In this document: one piece after another, positions 13,414-25,943 of the stretch
How positions within the stretch are numbered: the stretch's first letter is position 1
How the letters are laid out: each line of letters begins with the position of its first letter
NCBI GenBank assembly: GCA_033807695.1
Contig: CM066303.1
Span: 4,616,937 to 4,680,936, forward strand
Direction of reading: 5' to 3'
DNA: 64,000 bases
DNA from: Daedaleopsis sinensis
Lineage: Eukaryota; Basidiomycota; Agaricomycetes; Polyporales; Polyporaceae
Translations under genes and position numbers: made by a program
Notes under the pieces: generated by a model
Seen by the model: only the letters and a program-made list of their open reading frames with translations
Told to the model about the DNA's origin: nothing
The model's database searches: none

Positions 13414-14224
13414 GTCGTTCGGGCGTGTGTAGTGGCAAGGACAGGATATGCGAGAGTGTTCGTCCCGGGAAGATGTTTGCGTGTGGAAGGATTGCCTGAG
13501 GGAAAAGGGCAGTTTTGTGGGCGATGGGCATGCAATAAAGTGGGTTTAAGTACCTTGATCCATGGTCTTCTGCTCGGACTTGTCAGCTTTGGGAGTTGCG
13601 CGGACTGGTGGAGCTGGGGTACCGGATGACGGAGGAGGAGAGGGCCAGGCCTGGCTGTGTGTGCCCGAGCTCCAGCATCCGCATTGATATTTGCAGCCGA
13701 ATCTTGGATGGGGCTGATGGTGGTAGCGAGAAAAGAGAGAGGGCGTGCGGAAGTCCTGAAAGAGGCATGTGGCGGTGCACTGTCGGGCGTCTGAGATACC
13801 CGTTTCGGATGCCTGAACTCCACTCCTCCGATGCTCCCGCGTCTCGTTCGAGCATCGCGAAGGCTCTAGGTCAGACGTCGAGGACTGCGCTTTGATTCCG
13901 CTTCTGCGTTCCTGAGCGGACTCCAAGTATCTCAACCCGGGGAGAGCGACGGAGCGTCGACTCGTCATGCATTCAAGTTGGAGCGGCGAATCCGCTCTCT
14001 CGTGACCACTGGTTCTCTCCTATTACTAACAGCCGCGGAATCCCGCCGAGAACTCCGAGTTTGGGTCGACTATTTTGCAGCCAATACCGCAAGCTGCTTC
14101 CTCCGGGCGTCAGGTCTTCAGGGCTTCGCGGACCTCTCCCTCCGACTGCATTTTCGTAGTTATAGATTACATCGGTAGTGCGGCCCCCGCGCTCACACTT
14201 TCCTCATCCCCACGTGCTTCTCAG
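13414..14224. promoter_or_regulatory. Upstream region of Thr-repeat gene B
   Basis: About 800 bp without a clear gene. TTTAAGTACC at about 13543-13552 and GATACCCGTTTCGGAT at 13795-13810 recur upstream of gene A. Together with the shared exon structure, this shows that the promoter region was duplicated with the gene. Confidence 0.4.
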
Positions 14225-14595
14225 CGTTTGCTATCGTCCACAGTGCGGACGCAGCTGCCTGCATCGGCGTGCAAGGCGAGTGCAATACCAACGAGCGTTC
14301 GAAGTGCACGCCTGCGACGGCCGCGGGCTTCCGATCATCACCCGCCTAGTCGACTACCATGCCCGCGGTTGTGCAGCACGAGCACGACCGCCGTTGCGCA
14401 CAGGCCAAACCGTCGCCGACGCCGCTGGTAGTGGCAGTGGGCACGACGGCCGTCACGCGCGCCGTCGCTGACTTCGACGCGGGCTCCACCACGCGTACGT
14501 TCGTGACCCCCGCGCGCACGACAGAGGCCGTCAGCGGGAACCCCGTCACGCGGACATCGACGAAGACGACGGTCACGGTCAAGGGCCAGAATTAG
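14225..14595 (+). CDS. Possible small secreted-type protein locus, copy B
   Basis: Two adjacent open stretches on the plus strand. The first, after a candidate acceptor TTCTCAG, reads AFAIVHSADAAACIGVQGE and continues with further Cys residues to TAG at 14347-14349. That TAG also forms the acceptor CCTAG of a second stretch, which is Thr-rich and ends TTVTVKGQN at 14595. Copy A at 7.2-7.7 kb shares these landmarks. No start-coding exon was identified, so the model is incomplete and function is unknown. Confidence 0.25.
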
Positions 14596-15365
14596 CGTCA
14601 GAGCGGGTAAGGCTAGCCGCTCGGACTCGGAGGTACGTTGTGTGTCACTTCTCTTTGCGCGGGCTGTATGGTGCCATCCAGCGCGGACTCGCCCGATGTA
14701 CCATCTGGCTCTCGACGCTCGTAGCATCGACGGCGCCCCGGGCCCCGTGTCTCTATGATATCGCTTCGCACGAGGAGTATCCCAGAGCGTGGTGGATTCC
14801 GCGGGTCTGGCGGCGAGGCGCGGCCACAACTAGTACAGCCCGACGGAGTCGTCACAAATCTACCACCACGACGCGAGCTTGAGTCGAACGATAATATTAT
14901 TAAGTACCGCGCGGGATATTGAGAAGCAGTTGCGAAACGACACGAGTGCAGCAGCCGCTGCACTCTGGTGGTTGCGTCGTAAGCGGGTATGTCCAAGTCC
15001 CGGAGAGGAGCTCGAGGGTTGCGTCCGCGGCGGGAGGATCGACGGAAGGATCGCAGAGCCCTACGCTGGAGTGCCCAGACTTTCTGCTCCTATCGCGCGC
15101 GAACGACCGGAGTTGCCTAGTCGGGGAAAGAGGCGGGGCTCACCGGCGTGCGGCGCTGCGAGCACGCCGTACGCTAAGCAGCACGCGGCGGTGCGGCGAG
15201 ATGCGACCGCCCGCGGACCCAAATGTACACGAGAACGGGGGTCTACACGTCAGTGTTGTCATTGGTGCATGCGGCTTTATAGAAGTCTAGGCAGGAATCT
15301 CCGGGGACGCGTCGGGCCCGAGTTTTGTGCGACTCGTGGTCGTGCGGGGCCGGGCGATGCCCCAC
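14596..15365. other. Intergenic region, nothing recognised
   Basis: About 770 bp. The first 95 bases match the sequence after 7664 (a GGTACGT block and CTTCTCTTTGCGC). The remainder has only short overlapping frames and no motif I recognise. Confidence 0.5.
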
Positions 15366-16140
15366 GGAGGGCGAAGTTGACGATCTGCGTGGGGATAAAG
15401 ACGCCCCTGGGTGCCGGGCGTGTCAGTGTCTCTCGCGCGCGCAAGAGCAGGAGAAGAGAAGGAACGGAGCGCGCACCAGTTACGGATGAGGGTCGGGACG
15501 TATGCCTGTACGCGGGGGGAACTTTGGATTGTAGGTGTGCGTGCAGCGAGCGGTATGCGAGGCGACGGACATCGGATATGCGCTCCTTGGCGTCGTTGAC
15601 GGTCTTGCCCTCGAGGGGCGTCAGGCTGCCGAAGAACATCGCGACGACACCTGGAAGGGCGACGGCCGGATGAGTTGCACGGCTCGCCTGCGTGACACGG
15701 GGATGGAAACAGCAGCTGGTGCTGGCCCGAGGGCGGACCTGGGGTGAAGACGAACTGGTCGAGGTAGACCTTGTACACGACCGCGCGGGTGGGCGACGCG
15801 AACTGGAATCTGTTCAGGAGCTGCAGCTACTTCGTAAGGACGGGCCCGAAGATCGCGCCTGCGGGTCGAGTCCGTGCGGGGTGCGTCAGCGCGTCCGGGA
15901 GGGGCCCGGATGCCACTAGCACTCACCGCCTTGGAACGCGAAGCGTACCGTCCGCATGAACTGCAGCGCAGGGGTATAAGCACTGAGACTACGGGACGGA
16001 GACGGGGACAGGACGTACGTCGTGGCTGGCGCCCTTTTTCTCAAACGCCTGCTGGGCGAGGACGTCGCCCGTGCCGAACAGCACGAACGACGTCGCGCAC
16101 TGCGTCTCGAGCGGCTTCCGGATGAGGGCCGTGCTGGGTG
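15366..16140 (-). pseudogene. Truncated SYM1/Mpv17-family pseudogene
   Basis: The minus strand carries exon-by-exon matches to the intact SYM1 gene at 27552-28693: FVLFGTGDVLAQQAFEKKGA, then FGPVLTK, then AVVYKVYLDQFVFTPG, then VVAMFFGSLTPLEGKTVNDA, then AYVPTLIRNW, then GVFIPTQIVNFAL. Exon 1 and everything after NFAL are missing. A Trp codon of the intact gene is replaced by an in-frame TAG at 15827-15829. It is therefore a copy broken at both ends and internally. It lies inverted relative to the functional gene. Confidence 0.85.
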
Positions 16141-16959
16141 CACGAGCGTACGCCTGAAGATATATGAGGGTTTACAGACAGGGATTTGTGTAGGGACGTA
16201 CGGACGAGGAGATATGCCTGCGCGCGTGACCTTACGTCTGCGAACTTGGCAATCACCGGTTTCCCGCATGCAACTGTTGAGAAAATGTATAGGTGAGCTG
16301 AACGCGAAGGCTGAGGGGATACACATACTGATCACGGACTGTGCAACTTGCATGGTCGAGATGAGACTGTGTTTATCGTAAGCGGATGGCGCGAATGGGA
16401 GATAGGTATAAGTCGTCTGGTTGCTGGTTGTCGAGCGAGTAGACGTACGACGCCAACGCAATCCTGTGAATACATACACAACGTCAGCATGCTTGGACCG
16501 CGTTATGTGGAGACCACGGCGGAGACGAGAAAGGCGGAGCTGGAAGAATCGGTGGAGCACTACACGGACAACCTCCTACTAGTCGCGAGATCGTCTTCTG
16601 CGCAATACGATTGATAAGTGAGCCCACAGGGCGCTGAACTCGCGAGGGTGCAGATACGGTGAGGCTCGCGCACAGAATGAACAGGCTGAGCCAGCCCACG
16701 TCGAGGCGTCCTTCCGGACTCCCTTCAAGTTGTTCTTCAGGTATCATTCATTAAGATGCAGCTCGTGTCACACCTTGTACGCAGCGAAAGCAATGCCCCC
16801 CAAGCACAAGTGTAACGAGAAAGAAAGGAAGAAAGCACGACTTACCCGACGAAGAGAAACCATTTTGAGTAGCGGCCATCATGACCTTCTCCGCAGCCTC
16901 TACGGCAATAACGCCGAGATGGGCATCCTCCTCGGCCGCTCCTCCCGGACGTTCCTGAC

Positions 16960-17345
16960 GAGCGTAGGGCCTTCGTCTTCCGCAAGGCCGTCGTGGGCGG
17001 GCTCGTGTCCAAGTTGTCAACTGTCGTCAGACATCATCGCGTGCAGTCAAAGTCGTCGCCGTCGGAAGCAGGCAGAGAGCGTAGGATGCATGGGAGGTGG
17101 GATTGTATGGGAGTCTGTAGGCGAGCGGGAGAGGGAGAGGGAGAGGTCCTTACCAGAATCGACGAGCGACTCGAGGCGACTCTGAGGAAGACAGCATCTT
17201 ATCCTATCTTATCAGATAAGACCGCACATCCCGGGCCAGCTGCCCGCAGTATCCGGTAACCCTCCCGCATCTCGCGTCCTCCCTCCTCCGACTCGGTCTC
17301 TCCTCGCCCGTCAATGTCTCCTCTTTCTTCAACCTCGCTAGTCTC
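16960..17345 (-). repeat. Duplicated exon block X, left copy
   Basis: The reverse complement of this segment matches 29240-29600. Both copies contain a splice donor GATTCTGGTAAGG-type site, a CT-rich intron and an acceptor GACGACAG. The exon that follows encodes VDNLDTSPPTTALRKTKAL here and EENLDTSLPTTAWSKTTAL in the other copy. The parent gene is not identified. In the right copy this exon runs in frame into the SET3 pseudogene. Confidence 0.6.
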
Positions 17346-18266
17346 GTACCCGAGTATACAGCCCACATCCACCACACCAAGCTCAAGTAGATGATATCAG
17401 CGGGAAATAATATTTCCTTGTTCACGAGTCTAACTAATGCACATACAGCCACCTTCCTACTAGTAGAGGTCCGGGAACGCTGACGCGGCCGCGGCCCGCG
17501 ACCGCAAGTCTATCCAACTTGGAACGATCTGTCGCGTTTCCCAAGTGAGTGTCACACATGCATGATACCAGCAAGTACGATACCCTCCCGACTAGTACTT
17601 ATAGTAACCATCTCGCAGCTGACTCTGATGTGCCGGTAACTTACTGCCCGTAAACGGCGTCCGACAAGTTCTGGGTCAGAACAGCAGTGCTGTTCTTGCC
17701 CGCCTGCATAAGAAACTATGTAAGAGACTCATCGTACTCCGATGCATGCACTGCCGCCGCAGAAAGAATGACGTCCGAGTTCACAGATTAATGTGGTACG
17801 CGTTCATATTTTATTTCAAGTTCGCATGTCTCGCGCATCCACGTCCCGTTGCAATTGGCTCACTGAGCCGCTCGCTGGTAGACTCTCGGGAGACCCTAAG
17901 CTCATTGTCTGGCCACTGGACCCAGGCTGGGGACTCCTCGACACCAATGCCGCGCGAAAACGAATGACCTCCAATCTGAACGTGTAGCACTATGCGTACG
18001 CGCTAGCCACTGGGGATCAAGCTTTCAAGACTCTTGCATTCATAACAAACAGCAGATTATTACTGGTAACGAAACTACAGCGATGCTTCAATACGATAGT
18101 CAATAAACACAACGCGCAAGACACAAATCACAAGACACATAACACACACTGCCAGCTTCACATGTACACACGCCCAGTCGACCAAGCTCCAAGCACACGG
18201 CCAAGCTCCAAGCAACTCGTTCGACGACGACGACACCCGGATGTCTCACCACCGCGCCCCACGCAC
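17346..18266. other. Intergenic region downstream of SET3
   Basis: About 920 bp. It contains the 3' flank of the SET3 gene, which ends at 18267 on the minus strand. No gene or repeat was recognised. A splice donor GTACGT just before the SET3 stop could extend that gene into this region, but no matching exon was found. Confidence 0.4.
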
Positions 18267-21200
18267 TCAGCGCCCCCACGTACCTCTCCCCCGTCCTCTC
18301 GACGGCCCCGGGATCCACGCCCTCTCGCTCGGCCCATCCCTGTCCCTCCCCCATCCTCGCTCCCTGTCCCTGTCCCTATCCCTATCTCTGTCTCTGTCTC
18401 GGTCCCTCTCTCGCTCTCGATCGCGATCACGGTCGCGGTCGCGGTCCCGATCCGCGCTCGGGCCCCTCGGCGCGAAGTACGGCGCGTTCTGGCCCCCGCC
18501 CCCCGGCGCCCCGGCGTACGCAAGCCCGAGCCCGAGCCCAAGCCCAGGCGACGCGCCGTACACGCCGCTCTCGCGCAGCGCGCGCGGCGCACTCGGCACC
18601 CCGCGCGCCGGCCCCGGCCCCGAGTTGCGCGCGTACCGCGCGGGGTGCAGCGGCTGCCTCCCAGACAACGGCAAAGGCGGCGAGCGCCGTGTCGGCGAGG
18701 TCGTCCCCGCGTAGAACGAGCGCGGGTGTGTGGGCGGCGCGAGTGGGGGCGCTTTCGGCGGCGGCGGGCTGAAGATCTCCCCGTCCTCTTGGGAGGGCTG
18801 GGAGGCGAGTGGGGTGTGCGTGGCGGGCGAGGGCTTTGGCGACGAGTGCGGCAAGGGCGGGGGTGTGAGAGGGCTCGGAGGAGGCTGGCTGGTGGGACTG
18901 GGCGCTCGTTCGGATATCGGGCTTGTTGGACGCGGGATATCCGTGTCTGCGGGTGGGGCCGATGAGGGAACGACGACGGTGTCGGGCACGACGCCGTCGA
19001 CGAGCTCAACCTTGGCCTTCAGAGAAACTGTCGGCGAGATGCCGCGGCCACTCGAAGGTTGCATCGGTGGAGGGGAGGCGGCGCGTCCGTTCGGCATGGG
19101 GATAACAGGAACGGATTGTTCGGCAGACTCGAGGACGAGCGGCAGCGCGGAAGGCTCGTCAACAACCTTGACATCGACGACAGGTGCAGAGGCAACGGTG
19201 GCGTCCGCAGAGGCCGCCACAGGTACGTCGCTCATATGAACGTCGCCCTCGTCGTCATGACCCACGTCCGCGTCCCCGGCCTCACCAACTTGCAGCATCC
19301 CAGCCTTCTCGATAGCACTCTCCTCCTCAACCATAGACGTCGGCACGGTCTCCCCATCCTCCGACTTCATCTCCGGCACCACCGGGTCGACAACGGCAGA
19401 AGACGACTCACCAAACGAGACGACCTCCCCGCTCTCCCGCACCCCGCTCTCCGAGCCATGGACGGACTCATCCAGCACGCCTGGGGTCGGCGTCGCCTCC
19501 TTCTCCTTCTCCCGCCCCCGCTCCTGCTCCTCGCGCTGCTCCCGCTTGCGCCGCGCAAAGTCCTTGAGGGACAGCTTCACTTTCGGCGGCGCCGGCGGCT
19601 CGTGGATCTCAGACACAGAGGAGTGTTCGGGCTCAGGCTCGGGCTCGGGGATTGGTGCGTGTTCTTGCTGCGGAACGGACTCGGTTAGGGGTGAGGATGG
19701 AGGGTCAGGCTGAGTGTGATGATCAGGGGAGGAAGGGAGCTGGGCGCTAGCGGCGGAAGGAGACTCGAGCGGAGGAGCGTCGACTTGCAAAGGGGCGGCG
19801 GCAGGCAGCGGCTCGCGAAGTGGCTCCAGCTGATCGGAAGTACTATCAGCGGCGGGCGGAGGGATGTCTACATCCATCGAATCGCACTGCGGCTGCGTGG
19901 CGGGCGGGACGTCGTCGTCCAGTGCGGACGGCGGCGGCTCAGTGCGCGAGTCTGTCACCGACTCGGTAGCAGACAATGGCTCGACTTCTGCAGGGGGGAC
20001 AGGAGGAGGGGGAGAATGTCGACGCGCCTCGAGCGCGGCGGACGCAAGCACAGAAAGCCCGAAACTGAGCGTCGGCGATGGCGCGCGCTCGTCGACCTGC
20101 ATCGCGTCTACGTCGACCTGCGCGAGCGGCGGATCCTCTACGGCTGTTGGAGGAACAGGCGTCGCGTCAACAGCGATGTCCGGCTTCACGTCGTCGTCTG
20201 GCGGGTCAGGGGGGAGCTCGGGCACGATGACGACGGGCGTAGAAGGCGGGGGCGGCGGAGAAGCAGATGGAGGGGTCGAGGTGCGCGTTGGCGATCTCAA
20301 AGCCTTCGCCACGACGGCCGGGGAGCTCGGAGAAGGGGGCGGGAGCGCCTCCGTCGGCACAACGGGCGAGCGCGATGATTCCTTCTCCTTGCCCTTCCGG
20401 CTACTGATAGCTTCCTCGTGCCCGAGCAGCGACGGCTCGAGTGAATGTTCGCTAGGCTCTGTCGTAGGTGTGCCTGGGCGCGGACGCGCAGCCTTCTTCG
20501 TAGTGGTACTCCCTGCCCTTTCTTTCCCCTTGCCCTTTGTGCGCGCCTTGGGCTTGGAAGCCTTGGCAGGCTTCTCGGAGTCGGAGGCGGCAGGTGCAGG
20601 TGACAGCGTCGGCCGACGCGCCTTCGACTTCGACTTGGACCCAGCCTTGGAGGAAGATGCAGCAGCGGACGGAGTAGAGACAGAGTCGGGAAGGGACGAA
20701 GATGCAAATTTGGCAGCGGACGGGAAAGATGGAGTGAGTGGGGATGTTGAAGTCTTAATGGAGGTCGGGACGACGGGCGAAAGAAGGGATAACTTAGAGA
20801 AAGGGAGGGAAGGCGACATCTGGCTGTCCGTGGCCACGCGAGGTTTTGCAGACGAAGAGGCGGTCGAGGAAGACGAAGAGGAGGCGGAGAGTGGTGGGGC
20901 GTGAAGCTGGACGGCAGGTGATAATGCGAGTGGAGGTGTGCGCGCAGGCGGGACAGGGGGCGGGGGCATGTCTTTCGGGTCTGATTTGCGTATAAACATT
21001 AGCAAATAACCGCATTGCGCGAGACATATACCACGCACCGAAATACAACTCCTCCGATCTCTTCCGCCCACGCGAACTCGTTTCGCTCACCGGTGGAGAG
21101 TGCGCATCCATATCAGTGTCCGAGTCGCGCATACAGTCCCTGCGCTCGCGCAGCCGTTCCGCGCTCTTCGCGATCCAACTCTTGCGCAGCTTCGGGGGCA

Positions 21201-23095
21201 GACGCGTCTCCGGGGTGGTTGGCACGTCAACCTCCATGGGCTCGACCGAGTCTGCGGAGTGACGGCGTAGGCGCGAACGAGCTGTGCACGATCTGTACAT
21301 CAGTGTACAGGTTGAACTGAAAGTTAGGACCAGGACGCACCTCGCTGTTGTCCTTCCTCGTTATCCTCGACCTCCTCCGCGCGTCCTTTGCCTTTCCGAT
21401 CCTTCGCCTTCTTCGCCTTACCGGCCGGTGTAAGTAGATCGTCGGGGAACGAGACCTTGCGTGCTGCGGAGCCAAGACGCGAGGGACCGGGCTCAGAAGC
21501 GGATGGCGAGATAAGCTCGACGCCGCCCATCCCGCCGGAAAAGGGAATGCGTTCGCGTGTGCGGAACCCGCGCTCGATACCGATGAGAGGACCGAGGTCG
21601 ACGGGGCTCTGTTCAGCCTTATCGGACTTGCTGCTCCCCTTGCCGCCATGCTTGTCCTTCGTGAATTGGGAAGGGGGCGACGGCGAAGGCGTGAGCGGGG
21701 TCTGATTCTCAACGAACTCGGCGATCCGGGACAGCACGCAGTCGCGAGCGTTCGCGCCGCACGCACAGGTGGTGAAGGTCGAAGACAAGGTGTGCAACAT
21801 GGACGTCATCTGGGCGCGAAAGTGGTGAATTTGATGCGGACTAGATGACGAGAGGAATATGTTGAATGCATGAGCAAGACATAGTCGGGGGTAGCGACGT
21901 ACGGGTACTCGAATGGACTATGGATCAACGCGGGGAGGTGGTGGACGACATTACCGTCATCCCATTCCCATCCAAGAACGACCTCCTCGTTGGCCTTGAG
22001 GTCGCGCAGCGCGAAGATTCCGAACTTGATCGCGTCGTCTTCGCCCTTTGAGTCTGTCAATTTGGGGGGACAGAAGATGGGGCGAAGGATAGCGTTAGGG
22101 CGGCACCCGCTGCGCACAAACCGGGATTGGTTGCCGGTGATTCTGGCGTCCAACGCAACATCCAACGGGGGTCCAAAGAGGTGCACAAATGGCTTCGGCA
22201 TGCCAAGATGGGCGTACGCATTAAGCGGATCCCGAAGATAGGTAGCGGTGGGGATGATAGTCGACGGGTAGGGGGCGATAAACTTGGAGGATGGGATAGG
22301 CTCTGTCGCATGGATGGCATACGACGGGGGACGTACCGATGGGTTGCCGTTCGCGAGGAAGGACGGCAAGGCGGCAGCATCCCTCGGGACCTGCTGCAAC
22401 GCAATTGGCGGCGCGCTCGGGGTGCGTTCGGAAGAGAGAAGAGCTGGGGTCGTGCAGCCCGGGGTGAGAGAGGTCGGGGAGGGGCTGATGGCGGAGACCC
22501 CACGCCAGTCGGAGGCGACACGGCGGAGACGGTCCCGAGCGTCGTTGGTGGGAAGATCCTTCGTGATGGATACGTACGAGGAAGTCCAAGGCTCGTCGAT
22601 GTCGACGTGTTCGTCCTCGTGCGGCTGGGGGTGGGGGTGGGCGGCGACGTTGATGGACGCACGCCGTTTGCGTTTGTTGGGCTTGCGGTCGACGCCGGGA
22701 CTGACACGGCGTTTGGCGAGGGTGGCCGTTCCCTGTCTTTGGCGAGGCTTGTGGTGCTGGTGCTGCTTGGCGGGGCGGTCCTTGTCCTTGTCCTTGTCGG
22801 AGCGGGGATCGCAGAGCCAACAATGCCATTCTTCGGGGACCTCGTTCTGCTCGAGGATGTTGAAGCAGGAGGCATGGCACCAGCGGCCGCAGGAGTCACA
22901 GCAGATGGAGAGAGAGCCGTCGTCGTCGGAGAGGCCGCAGATGCAGTCGATGGGCTCGGAGTTGGCGTTGGCGGCCGGGTCTTCGTCGTCGGTGGCCGGC
23001 TGCTTGCGCTTCGAGGGGATCGTGGACGGGGACGGGGAAAAGGCAGCGGTGAGACCGAGCAAGCCTAGAGCAGCCTCGGTAGCATCACTTGGCAT
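18267..23095 (-). CDS. SET3: SET3/MLL5-type PHD finger and SET domain protein
   Basis: Four exons on the minus strand: 21903-23095, 21341-21840, 21039-21281 and 18267-20980, with introns of 62, 59 and 58 bp. All phases agree, giving about 1,549 residues. Residues 51-95 form a PHD finger (CICGLSDDDG, CCDSCGRWCH, CWLC). A SET-like domain lies around residues 230-430, with RFVRSGCRPNA and ALRDLKANEEVVLGWEWD followed by CACGANARDC. This resembles the Set3/MLL5/UpSET class, whose SET domains have lost the usual catalytic motifs and act as histone readers in a deacetylase complex. The C-terminal 900 residues are low-complexity Pro/Ser/Glu, ending in RD/RE dipeptide repeats. Its start faces the uS17m gene across a 1 kb shared upstream region. 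Confidence 0.88.
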
Positions 23096-24129
23096 ATCAT
23101 AGAAGGCTGGTCGTCGTGTCGGACTTCGAGGGCGTCGTTTCGGATGTTGAGGTCGTCGTCGTCGGGGGAAGAAGAGAGGGGGAGGGACAAGAGAGGGGGG
23201 AGGAGGGCAAGATATGGGGCGGGCGTCTGTTTGGACTTACAACAAACGCCCTTCGCCACCCAGGGCAAGCAGGGACAAACACGGTGTGCTTTATTTTCCG
23301 CCGCTTTCGCGGTTCTTCCGCCCAACTCTCTTTCCTCCCATCACCTTTTCCTCGCACTTCTCTCGTCTATCAGCCCTGTACGAATGAGCGGAAAGGAGCG
23401 GCAGTCGGATTAGTGGCAACCGGCAGTGCTCTCCTTTTTGGTATAGTCTCGCGCTTTCTCCGGCTCATTTCGTATCTCCTCGTCCTCGTCCTACGCCGGT
23501 ACATCCAGGAACAATATTCGCAACGATACGGGTAATAGTGAGTGTTTGCTTCACATTCTTGTCGGTTTCTGTACCGTCTTCTCGTGATGAATACCTATCA
23601 CATATCAAGCTCAACAGTCTTACGGTCTCCGGACCGCTTGATGATCCAACTTCTGCAATGCTGAATCAACTCTACTTTCGTCTCTTGTCGCGTCGTGCAA
23701 CATTAACTGACGTCGATCTTCTACCTTCAGGTTTTTATCGTTGGCTTGTTCAACTACATAGCAGGGAACGACTTGGTGAGATTTGTCCCCGTTTCATCGC
23801 CTGTGTATTTGTACCTCGTGTAAATCGTAGACGTAATGGTCAATCGTACATTTCTCTTGTCCGCACCAGACGTGAATCGGTGTGATTGAGTTGGTACTCG
23901 GGGTGCATGATACGGCCCCCATTCAATGGAACCGTTCATGCCGCTGAATTTTCTTGAATTTCTATCCAACACGTGACCGGTGTAAGTCCCGCGATAGTTG
24001 GGCGCCTCGGCGCACCTTTGCGCTGGACCTTGCTGGACCTGCGCGGCTGGACTCTACTCACTCAGTCTCTCGTCCTCCCATTTCACGTACTTTCTTCTGT
24101 TCAATCGCTCTCTCGACGCACCCGCTGCG
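23096..24129. promoter_or_regulatory. Divergent upstream region of SET3 and the uS17m gene
   Basis: About 1 kb between the two start codons. Pyrimidine-rich tracts near 24060-24110 lead to the uS17m start. No gene or clear TATA element was recognised. Confidence 0.4.
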
Positions 24130-24633
24130 ATGCCGCCCATGTCGTTCGTCGGGCAAGTGACAAAGGTCGGGTTCATGAGCAAGACCGCGACCGTCTCCGT
24201 CTCCCGCTTCGTCGTCCACCCCAAGACCGGCAAGGTGCGTCGACGTCCGCCTACGCCGAGGTCCCTCTGGCCACGGACATCACATCCCTGCCTAACGCTG
24301 TGAGACGTCGCGCTGACCACGCGCACCCCCACCTCCCACAGCGGCTAGAACGGAGCAAGAAGTACCTCACGCACGACGAGGCGAACCGTACGTCCATTCT
24401 CCCTTCTACTTCCCCTCTCCCTTTCCCATCCCATCCCGCTCTCCCTACCTCATCATATCTCAACAACGACGCACACGACAGAGCTCCGGCACCACGACAC
24501 CGTCCTCATCCGGAACTGCCCGCCCATCTCGGCGCGCAAGCGGTTCACGCTCGAGAAGGTGCTCAAGAGCCCCGAGGGCGAGCGCGAGGCGCTGCACGCC
24601 CGCCAGGCCGCCGACGCCGCCCGCTCTCAATAG
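24130..24633 (+). CDS. MRPS17: Mitochondrial small-subunit ribosomal protein uS17m
   Basis: Exons 24130-24234, 24342-24387 and 24482-24633 give 100 residues. Introns are 107 and 94 bp. The protein begins MPPMSFVGQVTKVGF. It keeps the S17 OB-fold signatures VHPKTGKRLERSKKYLTHDE and DTVLIRNCPPISARKRFTL, which bind 16S-type rRNA. Length and sequence fit the bacterial-type S17 used in mitochondrial ribosomes rather than the cytosolic homologue. It converges with the prefoldin gene on the opposite strand. Confidence 0.93.
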
Positions 24634-25004
24634 AATGGGGTCGGGCAATGGGCATGGCAATCCGACCAGAACACGAACAGGGCCGCGTACACGAACGCAT
24701 GCGAAGTACGTCTACTATTGCCCGCTTTGCGGTAATCGGCGGGAGCTGGACGGGCGGGGCGGGAGGTGGAGGTGTGGAGGTGTAGAGGTGTAGAGGTGTA
24801 GAAGCGGGGTGTAGAGACAGCGAGGCGGAGGGAAGCTCAGGCGAGACGGCGGTGAGATATATGTCATAGACCACCACGACGGACATGGAACGTTCACATT
24901 CACGCCGATGAGCTATCGGGCACTAGCCGTTCGGCGTCGGGGGTGACAGCAAGCTATGGCTACAAGGCGGTCCATCCGCATGGATCGGGTACATCTGCTA
25001 TGTG

Positions 25005-25580
25005 CTACGCAGCGACTGGGGCGGGCTGCTGCTGAAGAGTGGTCTGCATCTCGACGAGCTGTCCGGCGGGGTCAGCAGAGGTCTCGCAAACGGGGAGATC
25101 GCGCAAAGACGCACCTCCATTTTCTTCTTGTCGGACTTGTCGCCCAAGTCCTTAAGCTGCCCCTCCACGCGTTTGCTGCGACCGCGAACCATCATGAGCA
25201 CACACACACACACACCTGCGCACGAAGCGCGGGGGGAAGACGCACATCTCGCTCCGGATGAACTCGAGGCGGGTGTCGACGGTCTGCTTCGCCTCCGCCT
25301 GGTCCTGCTGCACGAGCACGGGCCCGACGAGCTTGTACACCGCGTTCTCCGGCGTGAGGCCCGTGAACTCCTGTCCGTGCGCGCGCGCGAGGGTGAGTGT
25401 GAGTGTGAGTGGAGGGAGGGGCTTGGGCGTGGGGTGTGCACGGACCTTCTTCACGAGCTCGTTCTCCTGCAGCTGGGCGTCGAGCTTCTGGCGGGCGGCG
25501 ACGGCGGCGGAGAGGTCGCCCTGGATCTTCTGGAACTCGCCCGAGGCCGTCTGGAGTCGCTCCTGCAGCGCCGCGGACAT
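25005..25580 (-). CDS. YKE2: Prefoldin subunit 6
   Basis: Exons 25446-25580, 25246-25370, 25115-25175 and 25005-25058 encode 124 residues with consistent phases; introns are 75, 70 and 56 bp. The product is a beta-type prefoldin: an N-terminal coiled coil (SGEFQKIQGDLSAAV), a central hairpin region with NAVYKLVGPVLVQQDQAEAK and a C-terminal coiled coil (KRVEGQLKDL) ending LQQQPAPVAA. Prefoldin captures unfolded actin and tubulin for the CCT chaperonin. It is transcribed away from VTI1 with a 363 bp intervening region. Confidence 0.93.
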
Positions 25581-25943
25581 CTCTGAGCGTGTATCCTGTT
25601 GGCGTGGAGCTTATAGTGAGCACCTGCGTAACAGCAAGGCGTGGATACACTTACTATAGGTCGACTGGGCAGTCTACAAGTGCACTTGAAGCAGGTCGAT
25701 AAGATTAAACCCGAAAAGGAAGGGGACAAACAGGTGCATACGGCGCCTGTGTGGGCGGGACGAGGCGCGACGTCAACCGTCTCCGCAGGCTCTATTCCCA
25801 ACGTCCACTTCTCCTAGCTCAGTTCCTAGCTTACTCCTCCCTCCGACCGGGTCCTCATAATTCTCTCCCCCTAACCCTCCGCCGACAGACTACAGACTAC
25901 CCCAACACTCGGCCTCCGGACTCGCTGACGAAGAGAGCCCAAG
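25581..25943. promoter_or_regulatory. Bidirectional promoter region, YKE2 and VTI1
   Basis: Only 363 bp separate the two start codons, so the promoters must share this space. The VTI1 side has CT-rich stretches (25800-25900). No TATA element was seen. Confidence 0.5.
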
